Shown piece after piece: positions 1 through 10,600 of a stretch of DNA of 64,000 bases (positions are counted from its first letter, which is position 1; every line of letters starts with the position of its first letter). The notes beneath the pieces are model-generated. The model made no database searches. It was not told where the DNA came from and saw only the letters and a list, made by a program, of their open reading frames with translations. A program made the position numbers and the translations under genes. Source of the DNA: an uncultured Eggerthellaceae bacterium (GTDB lineage Bacteria; Actinomycetota; Coriobacteriia; Coriobacteriales; Eggerthellaceae). Where the stretch lies: the NCBI GenBank assembly GCA_934648845.1, contig CAKUFS010000007.1, forward strand, positions 23,176 to 87,175, read 5' to 3'.

Positions 1-531
1 GGCATGGGCGTTCCCACCACGGCGAACTACTGCATCATGGCTTCTACCTGCGCTCCGATTCTGATCCAGCTGGGTATTCCGGCGGTTGCTGCTCACTTCT
101 TCGTGTTCTACTTTGGCATTGTGGCGGATATCACACCACCTGTTGCGCTCGCGGCTTACGCGGGCAGCGCCATTGCGCGTTCGAACCCCATGAAGACGGC
201 TGTCAACGCCACAAAGCTTGCTATTGCGGCGTTTATCGTTCCGTATATCCTGGCGTTTAACCCCGTGATGATTCTTGAGGGTGACGTCACGGTTATTTCG
301 GTGGCGATTATCGTTATCACGTCGCTGGTTGGCTTGTTCGGTGTTTCTGCTGGTCTGAACGGGCATCTGTTTAAGAAGATTCCCATGGTGCTGCGTGTTG
401 TTATTATTGCGGCGGGTATTTGCATGATGATTCCGGAGGTTTATTCCGACATCATTGGCCTTGTTGCGGTTGGCGGCATCTTTGTGCTGCAGTACTTCAT
501 GATGAAGAAGCAAAAGGCTGCACAGGCGTAG
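1..531 (+). CDS. TRAP transporter large permease, C-terminal part (cut by window edge)
   Basis: The open frame runs in from the left edge, so the true start is outside the window; 176 codons remain. The segment is hydrophobic, with about five membrane helices, and carries the stretch GIVADITPPVALAAYAG, which is typical of the C-terminal half of the DctM/fused DctQM permeases of tripartite ATP-independent periplasmic transporters. These move organic acids across the cytoplasmic membrane with a periplasmic binding protein. The motif GVPTTANY near the edge fits the fused-permease type (TIGR02123-like). The partner binding protein is presumably further left. It ends in the basic tail MMKKQKAAQA and is followed by a hairpin. 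The substrate cannot be told from this part. Confidence 0.85.
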   Translation, partial: GMGVPTTANYCIMASTCAPILIQLGIPAVAAHFFVFYFGIVADITPPVALAAYAGSAIARSNPMKTAVNATKLAIAAFIVPYILAFNPVMILEGDVTVISVAIIVITSLVGLFGVSAGLNGHLFKKIPMVLRVVIIAAGICMMIPEVYSDIIGLVAVGGIFVLQYFMMKKQKAAQA

Positions 532-570
532 CTTTCGAGCGCTGGCTTGCCAGCACCAAGGTTGTGCTTG

Positions 571-605
571 AAGCGGGGACGGTTTATGCCGCCCCCGCTT
601 TGCGT
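571..605. terminator. GC-rich hairpin between convergent genes
   Basis: AAGCGGGG at 571-578 pairs with CCCCCGCTT at 592-600 around a short loop. It lies between the ends of two convergent genes (TRAP permease and activase) and so could stop transcription from both sides. The T tract is weak on either strand, so the call rests on the stem and the position. Confidence 0.5.
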
Positions 606-627
606 TTACCGGTGGTTTTAGCGGCTG

Positions 628-3600
628 CTACACACCCAGTGCTTCTGCCAGGGCAAGCAGCACGCGATTTTCCCGGTTCAGCGCCGAGGCTTCGGGGTCG
701 TAATCAAGAACAACGATATTCATACCAGGGAAACGTTTCGCCAGGTCGTGCATGCCGCCGCGTACGTTAACATGCCCTTTCAGGCATCCGAAGCTTTGTA
801 GGTAAATAACATGGCGCACGCCTTGGTCGTAAAAATGCTGAAGCTGATCAAGGTAGCGCACGTCTTCGGCAAATAGCGCCCCGAGCTGCGGAAGGATTGG
901 CTGGCATCCGTGCGATTCGATGGTTGCCAGCAGATTGTCGTTGAGGAACGAGTCGAAGACAAGGGGCGCCGTTCCGATAACGCCGACAAGGGGTTTTGCG
1001 GTTTCAGGCGCATTACCGGGGTTGATGCTGCTGGTCGTCGCACATCCGATTGTGCCGCTGGCGCTGTTGTTATTGGGCATTGCGCCGGCACCGTGGGTTG
1101 CGCGGTTGCCGGCGTCGTTGCCAGCGCTGCGTGTTCTGCTGTAGATACAGCTTCCTGTGAATCCCCGACCTTCCTCTATCGCATCAATTGGCCATGCATT
1201 TTCCCAGGTAATGTTGATGTTCCTTCCTGTAATGCGTTCAAGGAGGTACGGTACGGCCTCAAGAACGCATTCGTGACATACGTTCGGCAGCGTCAACACA
1301 TCAAGCTGGGGGCGCGCGGCAAGAATGCGCAGGCTGCGCCCGACGATGGCAGCGGTGCTGTAGCAAAGGTCGCGCGTGTAGGATCGCGCTGCTTCGATGT
1401 CGGCGATGCTCAAGTGCGCAAATGCGGCAGCGTTTCCTTCTTCGGCGTATTGTGCCAGGTGGGGGTCGAGCGCGGGAATACGCGCCATTGCAGTATTGAC
1501 TGCCGTGTCTTGTTTCGATTTATATTGCGGAGTGACTTCGGACACCTCGGCTACGGCTTTCGTGCCGGATGTGCCTTCTGCGGTGATGGTTTCGGGTGCT
1601 TCAGTGTCGGCCGCTTTTTCCTTTCGGGCAAGATCCAGCTGCTCGATGTTTTCCGCTAACGTGCGCAAGCGAATGCGCAGATGGGCTGTGTCGGTGATTT
1701 CGTCCACTTTGAGCGCGGTGAACAAGCGGCCATGTTTCTGCAGGTAATCGCCGACTTGCACGACGTTGATGCCGTCATAAAGGCATCCGAACGACTGTAG
1801 CGCAACAACGTCGATGCGTTCGTGATGCATTGCGTAGTTTGAAAGGCGCAGCATGTGCGAAGCTTTCTTCCATGGGCTGCTGGCGGAGTCGGCTGGCTCA
1901 TCACCTGCCGCATCTGTTTCGGTAAGCCGTGGCGCATCGTTGCGCGTTATGACATTAGGCGATAGCACGGCAAGCCCCAGGCCAGTGAGTACTTCGTCAA
2001 TGCGATGCCCCGTTGCGGCATCAATATGGTACGGGCGCCCCAAAAGCAGAATGCCATGATGGCTTGGGTCGCTCTTAACCCAAGCAAGTGCCTTCTCATT
2101 TGCCTTGCGCACCACGTTTTGGTGTTCTTGCTGAGCGGCAAGACCTGCGTGCAGTGCGTGGTCGAATTCTTCGCATGACAACGCATCACCGGTTTCTTCC
2201 GCCAATGAAGAAACCGCGCTGAACAGGGCATTTCTTGCTTCGTCGGAGCTTGCAATCCTCTGTGGTTTTGCAAACGGCAGCAGGGGGCTTACCATGTGCT
2301 GCGCAAGTTCAAGCGTTAGGCTCGCGCCATCTTGCAACGCAGACGCATACCCCGTGGAAACCGCGCAGTTCACGCCGCGTTGGTAGCGGGGTGCGAATAC
2401 ATGCGTTGCGCCTGCCTGGCTGAGTTGCTTCAAGCGGCGATGCGAGAGTTTCGCGGGGTAGCAAACGCTTTCCGAGGGAACGGTTTCGGCACCCGCGCTG
2501 TCAACATGGAAAGAGCGTTCTGTTCGTTCGCGGGGAAGAAGCACGGTGAAGCCCAAGTCGCTGAAAAACGCATGCCAAAACGGCGCGAACTCATAGGTGA
2601 GCAACGTGCTCATGATGCCAACGCGCACGCTGGCGCGCTTTCCCCTTCCCGGGCAATCGGGGATGTGCTCTAGAAGCGCCCTTTGCGCTGCAACGGCGTT
2701 CGGCGCGCCATGCTTGCCATCCCGTTGGCCGGTTGCGTACAGCTCCAGTGCTTTGCCGCAGCGGTTCCCGCCAATGTAAGTGCGCGTAGGCGTGGCTTCG
2801 TGCTGTTTATTGCCCTCGGTTGCGCCTGTCGTACCTGCTGCACCCGAAGCGCCTGGTGCACCCGCCGCCTTCTCCTTCGCAACGGTCACCACGGAAAGCG
2901 TGCAACTGTTCGCGCAGCCTTCGCAGGTGCGCGTTGTGCGCTTGGGAGCGAAATCGGCAAGCTCCTGCCGCGAGAGAAGCGTGCTTCGCGCACCTTCGCC
3001 TGCCACCTGCGCTCTTTTTCGTGCGACCAGCGCGGCACCCAGGGCGCCCATCAGGTTCGCGCGGTTCGGACGTATGACGTGCTTGCCCGTGAGCAGCTCG
3101 AACGCGCGCAGTACGGCATCGTTCATGAAGGTTCCGCCTTGCACCACAATGGTGTCGCCCAAGGAATCAAGATTGTCCAGGCCGATGATGCGAAACAGTG
3201 CATTTTTCACCACGGAATATGCGCAGCCGGCGGCAAGATCGTTTGTGTCCGCGCCTACTTTTTGCGCATGCTTCAAGCGAGAGTTCATGAACACCGTGCA
3301 TTTTGTTCCCAGGTCAACGGGGTTTTTTGCGACGAGTGCCGCATTAGCGAAACTGTCTTTTGGCAAGCGAAGCGTATAAGCGGTTCCTGAAAGAAACGAG
3401 CCGCATCCGCTGGAGCACGCCTCGTTCAGGATGGCGTTTTCCACCAGGCCGTCTTTAACCCAGATGGCTTTCATGTCTTGTCCGCCAATGTCCAGCAGAA
3501 AGCTCACGTCGAGCGCAAACGACAGGGCGCCTTGCACGTGCGCGGTTGTTTCGACGATGCCGGAATCAACGCCTAAGCAAGCTTTCAGCATGTCTTCGCC

Positions 3601-4824
3601 GTAGCCGGTTGCCACGGTATGGGCGATGTAGACGCTATCGGGTCCACGATACTCCCGCGGGAAGTCGGCATACATATCGCGCAAAAGCTCAGTGGTTGTT
3701 TTTAGGACGTCGCCGTGGTTTTCTTGGCTGTTTCCCCAGATGAACTGCCCTTTTTCGTTCACAACAGCGATTTTTACCGCGGTGGAGCCAGCGTCGATAC
3801 CTACATAGACAGGGCCTCGTTGAAGGAAGATATTCTCACGGGTCACGATTTCTTGCGCATGACGCTGCTTGAATTCTTCGCGCTCGGATTCGTTTTGGAA
3901 AAGCGGTGCCAAGCGCGCCAGGCTGTCGTCGCGAAATTCGGCGGCAGTAAGCTGGTCTTCGAGAGCCTGCAAGCTGGTTGTTTGGGGTTCAGGCAGCAGG
4001 GCGCCGTAAAGACCTGCTCCACGTGCCGTGAAAAACTGCGCGTCAGCAGGGCGAATGCCGGTTTCTCCCGTGAGCCCCAGCGCTTTTCGGAAACGTACGG
4101 CAAGATCGGAAAGGAATTGGAAAGGGCCTCCCAGGAATACGACCGTGCCCGTTATGGGACGTCCGCACGCAAGGCCGCCCAGCGTTTGACGAACCACCGC
4201 GTCAAGCGTGCTCCCCGCCAGATCGTTCGTGCGAGCGCCTGCGTTCATCAGGGGTCGGATGTCGGTTTGTGCGAACACCGCGCAGCGCGACGCAATGGGG
4301 TAGATACGTGAAGCCCCCATGCTCAACTTATCCATATCGGCGGTGCGCACGCCTAAAAGGTACGCGATGTTGTCGATGAAGCCACCCGTGCCACCTGCGC
4401 ACGTTGCATTCATGCGTTGCTCAAGACCGCCCGTTAGGTAGATGATCTTTGCGTCCTCGCCGCCCAGCTCAATAACGCAATCGGCTTGTGGGTATTCCTT
4501 TTTGACGATCTTCGTGGTGGCAACAACTTCTTGCACAAAGGGAAGCCCCAGCGCTTCTGCAACGCTGATGCCTGCCGATCCCGTTATGGCAATACTGCCC
4601 TTCAAGTCGCCGTAGCGCCAGTTCAGCTCATGGATTATTTCTAGGAGCGTAGTCTTGATGTTTGAGCGATGCCTGCGGTATACGCTGTAAACCAGTCGCG
4701 AATCCTGATCACTTATGCAGACTTTCACGGTTTTCGATCCGCAATCGATGCCGATTTGGTAGAAGGCATCGGTCGTGTGCGGGCATGCTTGCTGTTCGCT
4801 GTCTGAGTTGCTTGTGTTTCCCAT
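628..4824 (-). CDS. giant 2-hydroxyacyl-CoA dehydratase activase-related protein (two ASKHA domains + DUF2229 + HgdB-like part)
   Basis: This 1398-residue protein has a first BadF/BcrA/HgdC-type ATPase domain (about residues 20-280; ELGGEDAKI, ATCAGGTGGF, SRCAVFAQTD) and a second one (about 335-610; GIDAGSTAVKI, LLDIGGQDMKAIW, NEACSSGCGSF, LGTKCTVFMNSR). A Cys-rich link follows (TCEGCANSC), then a DUF2229-like region and a C-terminal dehydratase-subunit-like half with conserved Cys (LPNVCHECV, QSFGCLKGH). In the family, the activase dimer uses ATP hydrolysis and a bridging [4Fe-4S] cluster to push a low-potential electron onto a dehydratase or reductase. Here activator and acceptor-like modules sit in one chain. 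The ATG is preceded by AGGTAGGA. The partner enzyme is not in the window, so the substrate is unknown. Confidence 0.9.
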   Translation of the reverse strand: MGNTSNSDSEQQACPHTTDAFYQIGIDCGSKTVKVCISDQDSRLVYSVYRRHRSNIKTTLLEIIHELNWRYGDLKGSIAITGSAGISVAEALGLPFVQEVVATTKIVKKEYPQADCVIELGGEDAKIIYLTGGLEQRMNATCAGGTGGFIDNIAYLLGVRTADMDKLSMGASRIYPIASRCAVFAQTDIRPLMNAGARTNDLAGSTLDAVVRQTLGGLACGRPITGTVVFLGGPFQFLSDLAVRFRKALGLTGETGIRPADAQFFTARGAGLYGALLPEPQTTSLQALEDQLTAAEFRDDSLARLAPLFQNESEREEFKQRHAQEIVTRENIFLQRGPVYVGIDAGSTAVKIAVVNEKGQFIWGNSQENHGDVLKTTTELLRDMYADFPREYRGPDSVYIAHTVATGYGEDMLKACLGVDSGIVETTAHVQGALSFALDVSFLLDIGGQDMKAIWVKDGLVENAILNEACSSGCGSFLSGTAYTLRLPKDSFANAALVAKNPVDLGTKCTVFMNSRLKHAQKVGADTNDLAAGCAYSVVKNALFRIIGLDNLDSLGDTIVVQGGTFMNDAVLRAFELLTGKHVIRPNRANLMGALGAALVARKRAQVAGEGARSTLLSRQELADFAPKRTTRTCEGCANSCTLSVVTVAKEKAAGAPGASGAAGTTGATEGNKQHEATPTRTYIGGNRCGKALELYATGQRDGKHGAPNAVAAQRALLEHIPDCPGRGKRASVRVGIMSTLLTYEFAPFWHAFFSDLGFTVLLPRERTERSFHVDSAGAETVPSESVCYPAKLSHRRLKQLSQAGATHVFAPRYQRGVNCAVSTGYASALQDGASLTLELAQHMVSPLLPFAKPQRIASSDEARNALFSAVSSLAEETGDALSCEEFDHALHAGLAAQQEHQNVVRKANEKALAWVKSDPSHHGILLLGRPYHIDAATGHRIDEVLTGLGLAVLSPNVITRNDAPRLTETDAAGDEPADSASSPWKKASHMLRLSNYAMHHERIDVVALQSFGCLYDGINVVQVGDYLQKHGRLFTALKVDEITDTAHLRIRLRTLAENIEQLDLARKEKAADTEAPETITAEGTSGTKAVAEVSEVTPQYKSKQDTAVNTAMARIPALDPHLAQYAEEGNAAAFAHLSIADIEAARSYTRDLCYSTAAIVGRSLRILAARPQLDVLTLPNVCHECVLEAVPYLLERITGRNINITWENAWPIDAIEEGRGFTGSCIYSRTRSAGNDAGNRATHGAGAMPNNNSASGTIGCATTSSINPGNAPETAKPLVGVIGTAPLVFDSFLNDNLLATIESHGCQPILPQLGALFAEDVRYLDQLQHFYDQGVRHVIYLQSFGCLKGHVNVRGGMHDLAKRFPGMNIVVLDYDPEASALNRENRVLLALAEALGV

Positions 4825-5064
4825 AGTGTCCTACCTGCTCAAACGCATTTCTCTCATGTTCAATTGTATTTGTTGGGCGGATAAAAGGGAAGTGAAAAAG
4901 GAGTAAGGGGCTTGCTGTGCCCGTCTTGGTTCGGTTGGTTGATTTTTGAATTTACTCGAATGCCTATTGCTGCTTGTTGATCTTGGCTTTTGCCTGTCTG
5001 AATTGGCTCACGGATCGGGTTGTTCGGGATCGGATGGTTCTCGGGGCGATTTTGAAAAAATCTC

Positions 5065-5093
5065 TTGCACGAGGCGGGGAGATGTGGCATAAT
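5065..5093 (+). promoter_or_regulatory. promoter of tRNA-Val
   Basis: TTGCAC at 5065-5070 and CATAAT at 5088-5093 are separated by 17 bases, about 31 bases upstream of the mature tRNA 5' end. The upstream gap 4825-5064 shows no other feature I can support. Confidence 0.65.
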
Positions 5094-5124
5094 GACGAAC
5101 TCGAACATGCAAAGCGTTCGTTTC

Positions 5125-5199
5125 GGGCGATTGGCGCAGCGGGAGCGCAGGTGCCTTACAAGCACAAGGCCGGGGGTTCAAATCCCTCATCGCCCACCA
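5125..5199 (+). tRNA. tRNA-Val (anticodon TAC)
   Basis: The acceptor stem GGGCGAT pairs with ATCGCCC. D stem GCGC/GCGC, anticodon loop CTTACAA (anticodon TAC) and T loop TTCAAAT are all present. The discriminator A and the CCA end (5197-5199) are encoded. Confidence 0.95.
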
Positions 5200-5208
5200 C
5201 TAACTCAG

Positions 5209-5236
5209 AGACCTCCAGCAACGGGGGTCTTTTTCG
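5209..5236 (+). terminator. intrinsic terminator of tRNA-Val
   Basis: AGACCTCC (5209-5216) pairs with GGGGGTCT (5223-5230), with one G-T wobble, and is followed directly by TTTTC. Confidence 0.85.
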
Positions 5237-5249
5237 TTTCCGGGGAAGA

Positions 5250-5308
5250 TTCCCTGGATTTGAACCCCGCTCGAGGACTTCGTTATGCTCGAAAGGCGAT
5301 CCGGGGAA
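5250..5308. repeat. long hairpin downstream of tRNA-Val
   Basis: TTCCCTGGAT (5250-5259) pairs with ATCCGGGGAA (5299-5308). The interior contains CTCGAGGACTTCG and GCTCGAAAGG, which resemble in reverse orientation the TCGAG-CTCACGTA core of the hairpins after the other stable-RNA genes. It lies just beyond the tRNA terminator. Confidence 0.55.
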
Positions 5309-5369
5309 TGAGGTATTCGTCTCACGGTCTCGCTTGGATAATGCCTCTCCTATCTTGTAAGCCAATGCG

Positions 5370-5690
5370 CTTATCCATAGCTCGGCAGTTCGGCTCAATC
5401 TTATTCTCCGTACCGCTTCTACTCGCGCTAAGGTTTTCTGGAGCTTCGTTCGGGCAGCTTTGAAAATCATCTTGTCGGAAAAACGACGCGAAAACGCCGA
5501 GATTTACGATAGAGGGCAGTTCGGCTCTTCGAAAGAGCGGAGAAGCGTGAATCAGATTTACTTCAGGAAGCTCATGACCTGGGGTTTTGCAAATCGATAC
5601 AAAATACAGGGCAGATGAAGGGCTGTATTTACGCTTTCTACCTGCCCCGTATCGACAATTTGGGCGTTTTTGTCCCAAAATTTCGACAAG
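5370..5690. repeat. inverted-repeat element family A, copy 1 (220-bp core 5471-5690)
   Basis: The core starts with CTTGTCGGAAAAACG and ends with TTTCGACAAG. The arms of about 51 bp are imperfect inverted repeats; the inner arm ends in TACCTGCCCCGTATCG on the right. It matches 12972-13191 over the full 220 bp, including the internal string ACCTGGGGTTTTGCAAATC. About 100 further bases on the left (from 5370) also match 12873-12971. No convincing protein is encoded. The two copies bracket the two dockerin genes. Confidence 0.85.
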
Positions 5691-6174
5691 GTGCGCTCTG
5701 GCGACTCGCAGGGAAAACTGCGGGTTAACACTTTCCCAGGCAACTGCATTCGATGTGGATAGTTGGTCTGCGGTGGAGCTATCGTTTTGCGGGATTATCT
5801 CTAGTTTCTGAAATAGCTGGTTGCTAGCGTTTTTAGTAATCGTTTTGCATCCCCATTTCTCTTCGATTGATTTTCAACCACCGCTTTGTAAAGGGCCGAT
5901 TTCCATCAGCTTGAAAGAAGCATTCTCGTTTGGATTGAGCCTTTAATCCGCCTATAAGTTGCAAAAGAAAGAGAAAAAAGTTCCGAAAATGACGCAGCTC
6001 ACCAAAAGGTAACGAAATGTTGTTCCCTAGTTGACCCCCCCCTCAATCATTTGCAACACTCAATGTCATAGCAACGAGACTGCGCTATTGCGTCCTGGTA
6101 GGGGCCGGATGGGCAAGTCAGTAGGCTTTGCGCGTGCGTTATTTTGCATAAAAAGCGATAAGAAAGGAAGGGGC
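5691..6174. other. intergenic leader of the first dockerin gene; nothing recognised
   Basis: This is 484 bases of lower-GC sequence containing a C8 run (TTGACCCCCCCC near 6034-6045) but no credible gene. I looked for cyclic-di-GMP, cobalamin and other common riboswitch signatures and could not support any. A promoter for the dockerin gene must lie here. Confidence 0.5.
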
Positions 6175-7587
6175 ATGACAAAGGTAAAAGGTTCCACAAG
6201 GGGTTTTCTGGGTGTGCTGTTATCTCTGATGTTGGTTGCGGGTTTACTGCCGGTGTTGCCAACAGCGGCAGTGGCTGATGAGGTTGATTACTCTCCGGTG
6301 ATTACGACTCAGCCTTCGGCATACGAAACCGCTGATTATTCTGATTTTGCCGGTGTTTTTCTGGAGATAGAAGCTGAAGCTCCGGGCGGAGGTGAGCTTT
6401 CGTATCAGTGGTATCGTGTTGGCGAAGACGATGATGAGCTGCTTAGTGACGACATCGCCATGGGTAACATGCTTTTGGCGCCTGCGAATATCGTGGGAAT
6501 AAGTAAGTATTATTGCGTTGTGACAAACACAGTGAACGGCGTTGCTTATTCTGTCAGGTCAAATGTATCTACCGTGACAATAAATGCTCCGCATAGGGAA
6601 TATATTGCAAAAGTAAATGTATTCAAGGGAGATGAGCAAATCCTCAACGGGCAAGGATTCTGGCAGGGCAAGCAGTTTGATATCGATGTCGATGCAACTA
6701 GCTCCTATAAACTTCAGCTGCTTCCTATCGATATTTCATCCGAATCTGCCTACTCTATGTCGCTTAGCTACAATGGCCAAACTGCTTCACCCGTGCCTTT
6801 CCAGCGCGAGACCGCGCTTGATACTTCCCAGTTTCCTGTGGGAAGTGAGGGTTATCTGGTTGTAACGGTGGGTGAACTTGCTGCCGATGGCACCACATTT
6901 GCTTACAGCGAGACGTATCGTATTAACGTGACAAAGGAAACCGCTCCGACGTACTTTAAGGCTAAGGTCTCCATTGAAGCGAATAATCCTGTGAAAGTGG
7001 GCGATACCATCACTGCCAATGTGGTTGCTACTGCAAACAATGGTATAGCTGCTTTGCAAGGAACGTTGGTTTACGATTCATCTCTATTAGAACTTATTGG
7101 TGTGACGAAGGGCACTGGTTTATCTCGGGACGCATCTTTCTTGCCCGCCAATGGAGCCCCCGAGGCGTTGTTCAGCTTTTACGAAAATGAAGCAGATGCC
7201 ACCCATGGCATTGTTGTGGCTACCGCTATTTTTAAGGTACTGAAGGCGGGTGATGCTTCTATTTCGATTTCCGATAGCGTTGCCTCTTTGCGGGGGGATG
7301 CTTTGGATTATTTGGTTGCTGTAGACGATCCCGCTACGGTGACTGCCATTTCCGATGCTTTGTTAGGCGACGTTAACGGTAACGCGAAGGTGAATATCGT
7401 TGATGCTCAGGTGGTTTACGACATGGCAACGAATAAATACGGAGCCGATTACGCGTCCCTTCCTTTGCCTGACTCTTGGAATAAAGCTACTTTGCTGTGG
7501 GCGGCCGATGCGAACAGCGATGGCACGATAGACGCGACTGATGCGTTTGCCATTCAGCATTTCGCGCATTACGGTGCCTGGAACTAG
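6175..7587 (+). CDS. secreted Ig-like / cohesin-like / dockerin protein
   Basis: This 470-residue protein is predicted to be exported. A signal peptide (basic KVKGSTRG, hydrophobic core, ending near VADE) is followed by an Ig-like domain (about 40-140; ITTQPSAY, LSYQWY) and a beta-rich stretch. A cohesin-like domain follows (about 260-390; VKVGDTITANV, LQGTLVYDSSLLEL). A C-terminal type I dockerin (396-470) has two calcium F-hand loops starting DVNGNAKVNIVDA and DANSDGTIDATDA. Dockerins bind cohesins, so having both in one chain could allow chains to link or self-assemble at the cell surface. The start chosen is the ATG at 6175, preceded by AGAAAGGAAGGGG; an in-frame upstream Met lacks a ribosome site and would precede the signal peptide. 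The cohesin assignment is from fold-like pattern only. Confidence 0.8.
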   Translation: MTKVKGSTRGFLGVLLSLMLVAGLLPVLPTAAVADEVDYSPVITTQPSAYETADYSDFAGVFLEIEAEAPGGGELSYQWYRVGEDDDELLSDDIAMGNMLLAPANIVGISKYYCVVTNTVNGVAYSVRSNVSTVTINAPHREYIAKVNVFKGDEQILNGQGFWQGKQFDIDVDATSSYKLQLLPIDISSESAYSMSLSYNGQTASPVPFQRETALDTSQFPVGSEGYLVVTVGELAADGTTFAYSETYRINVTKETAPTYFKAKVSIEANNPVKVGDTITANVVATANNGIAALQGTLVYDSSLLELIGVTKGTGLSRDASFLPANGAPEALFSFYENEADATHGIVVATAIFKVLKAGDASISISDSVASLRGDALDYLVAVDDPATVTAISDALLGDVNGNAKVNIVDAQVVYDMATNKYGADYASLPLPDSWNKATLLWAADANSDGTIDATDAFAIQHFAHYGAWN

Positions 7588-7613
7588 CGATGCGGTAACA
7601 GCAAATTACATGA

Positions 7614-7651
7614 TGCTCGCGGGTCGTTTATAGATTCGCGGGCGTTTTTTA
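7614..7651 (+). terminator. terminator after the cohesin/dockerin gene
   Basis: TGCTCGCG (7614-7621) pairs with CGCGGGCG (7637-7644) and is followed by TTTTTTAT. Confidence 0.75.
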
Positions 7652-7689
7652 TCGGTCCGAAATAAGAGCAAGAAAGGAAGGGGAGGAAA

Positions 7690-10600
7690 GTGACGAGGGC
7701 GGGAAAGCTTACGCGTGCGGTGAACGCGCTGTTGTCGTTGGTGCTTGCGGCGGGGCTTTTGCCGGCACTGCCGGCAGTGGCTTCAGCCAATGAGTTGAAT
7801 ATGCTGGCACCCGCTGAGCCTGCGGCGGAGTTGGGCAGTGTGCGTGTGATTGTGGAAAACACCACATTTACTGAACCAATTGACGATGCGGAGCCTGCAT
7901 GGAAGGGGACGCTTGTGGATGCGGATGTTGCTTTGAAGGCTGAGTCCACCATGGGAACATGCATAGTTGACGCTGTTCAGGCAGCGGGCAAAGAAATAGA
8001 CTACACAATGAGTTCCGCTTTTGGGTTTTATATTTCGGGTATTGCGGGGCTGGAGCAGTTCGACGGTGGCGACAATTCCGGCTGGATGGGCACCCTCAAT
8101 GATTGGTTTACCGATAAGGGTTTTGCGAATTACACGGTTGAGAATGGTAGTCTGTCGGCAGGCGATGAGATTCGCGTAATGTATACGTGCACCATGTATG
8201 ATTTGGGCAATCCTTATAATACCGACAAGACGCTGGCGAATATTGACTTTTCTGCGGGCAGCCTTGATCGCGCGTTCAGTCCTAGCGAACATGCCTATAC
8301 GCTCACAGTGCCCGAAGGCACGACTTCCGTGAAAGTAACGCCTACGGCGGCGAACAAGAACTTCCAGGTGCGTACGTTTGTGGGGGACACCCAATACAAG
8401 CGGGGCGTAGATATCCCTGTGTCTGACGATTCCATTATTACAGTGAAAAGTGGGTATGCGAATCTTGAGGCAACGGATGATGGTGGCGTGGAAGTATACA
8501 CATTTGCAATCAAGACCGCTATGGATTTCGCCCCGCGCATCACGGCACAACCCGCTGGTTTTACTTGCAAGGTGGGTGATTCTGCGAGGTTGACCGTTCG
8601 GGCAACCGCCGCTGAAGGGGCGGTGTTGTCTTATCAGTGGTTCGAGGCCTCCGATGGAGAATATGTTGCCATTGAGGGGGAAACGTCATCGCGTTTTCGT
8701 GTTCCTACGGTCGAAGCTGGAACAAGGACTTATTGTTGCGATGTTACTGCTACCATAAATAACCAAACGTATACTACGCGTTCCCATGCCGCAAAAATGA
8801 TTATCAAGTCTGCTGGTGCAGAGGTTGTAGGCCAGGGCACGTTTAAGAATGCAAATTGGACCGTATACGATAGTGGCGTGTTGAAATTCAGCAAAGTCGA
8901 AGGAACCGATGGAAGAACGGAAGATGCCTCGGCCTTTGATGCTCTGCCCTATGTGACTTATCACAAAGGGATGATTTCCTCGGTTGTAATCGATGAAGGG
9001 ATTACTTATCTTGGCGAGTATCTGCTGCAGGGCCTGAATGCTGCGTCCATTACGTTCCCAGAATCTCTGATTGATATCGGCGAGAAAGCTTTTTTCGGTT
9101 GCAGTACCCTTAAGGTGTACAACTGTGCTAAGGGTGGCGCCGTCTACATTGATGGCAATTACCTTTTGGCCGATCACGGCAAGAAATTGGTGAAGGTTAT
9201 GGACGCCTCGCTGCTTAAAGGCGTTGTGACGATTCCTTCTACGGTAACAGCCATCGGTGAGCAATTTCGCGGTGCGACCGCAATTACGGGTATCGAGTTG
9301 CCCGCAGGACTTACTTCTCTTGCTCCGTTTGCCTTCTATGGCTGCAAGGAGTTGAGGGATATCACCATTCCGTGCAATCTTCCAGCTGGCTGCAACGCAT
9401 TTGGCGGTTGTTCTAGTTTGACAAGCATTACGTTTGCTGAGGGTGTTACTTCCGTTTTGGGTGGCGGCCTGGGATCCCTGGATGGTTTGAAGTCTATGTA
9501 TTTCCCCTCTACTATCGTTGAGCTCGATGGCTTGCTTATTGGCAGTGGCGTGACCAATGTGACGTTTGCCGAAGGCAGCCCTTTTTCGGTCAAGGAGGGC
9601 GTGATTACGAAGACTACCGATTCTGGCGTAGAAATCGTTAAAGCGCTTGTGGGTGCTAAAGTAGCTGATGAAGGCGGTATGTTAGTCGTTCCACAAGGTA
9701 TTATCGCTATCGGCAATGGTGCGTATCGAGATAATACCGACATTAGGGCAGTTGCTCTTCCTGACACGCTGGACAGCATTGGTGATTATGCGTTTAGTGG
9801 ATGTTCTAGCCTTTCGGGCGATCTTTCTTTGCCCCAAGGCATTACTAAGCTGGGGGCTTTCGCTTTTTATGGTACGAATATCTCTAGAGCATTTGTGCCA
9901 TTTGGCGTTGCCTTTGTTGGACAGGATCTATTCAGTAACTGCAATAGCCTGAAAGAGTTGGTTTTGGCTAGCAATCTGAATTGTTCGGTAAGCATTTGCA
10001 GAAGCAGCGACTCTCTGGAACGCATTGTGGTGGCCGAGGGCGTTACATCGCTTACGGGCAGTGCCCTTGCTGCTAGCAGCGCTACGTCTTTGCCAAAACT
10101 TGCATTGGTGAGCTTGCCAGCAAGCCTTGAAGATTTTCAGGCAACGGCATTACGGAATCAGGCGGCGTTGACCACTATCGATTGTGCTCAGGGTGGGAAG
10201 TTTTCTTTTGAAAATGGCCTAATGATTAACACGCTATCGCACGAGATAGTTTTTTCACTCATGTCGCTTAGCGGATGCGTTGACGTTCCGCAGGATATTG
10301 TCTCTATCGGAGACGACGCTTTTTTTGAGAGAGCAAACATCGAAGGCGTTGTCTTTCCCGATGGGCTGGCTTCTATTGGAAAGCGGGCGTTTAATGGGTG
10401 TGTCGGGATTGCAGGCGAATTAGTTATCCCTGCTTCTGTAACGTATATTGGAGAAAACGCTTTTTACGGTTGCACGGGCTTAATGGAGGTGAACTGCCTT
10501 TCCCCTGTTGATGCGGTTGATATTACGTATGAAAGGTCGGCGTTCGGCTGCTGTTCAAGCGTTGTTAAGGTGAAACTGCCTCAAGGTCTAACCACGTATA

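Noticed and set aside
4974..5360. Open frame running across tRNA-Val
   Set aside because: It overlaps the tRNA and its terminator and has no ribosome site or protein similarity.
6031..6174. Riboswitch (cyclic-di-GMP or similar) in the dockerin gene leader
   Set aside because: I could not match the conserved core bases of any family with confidence.
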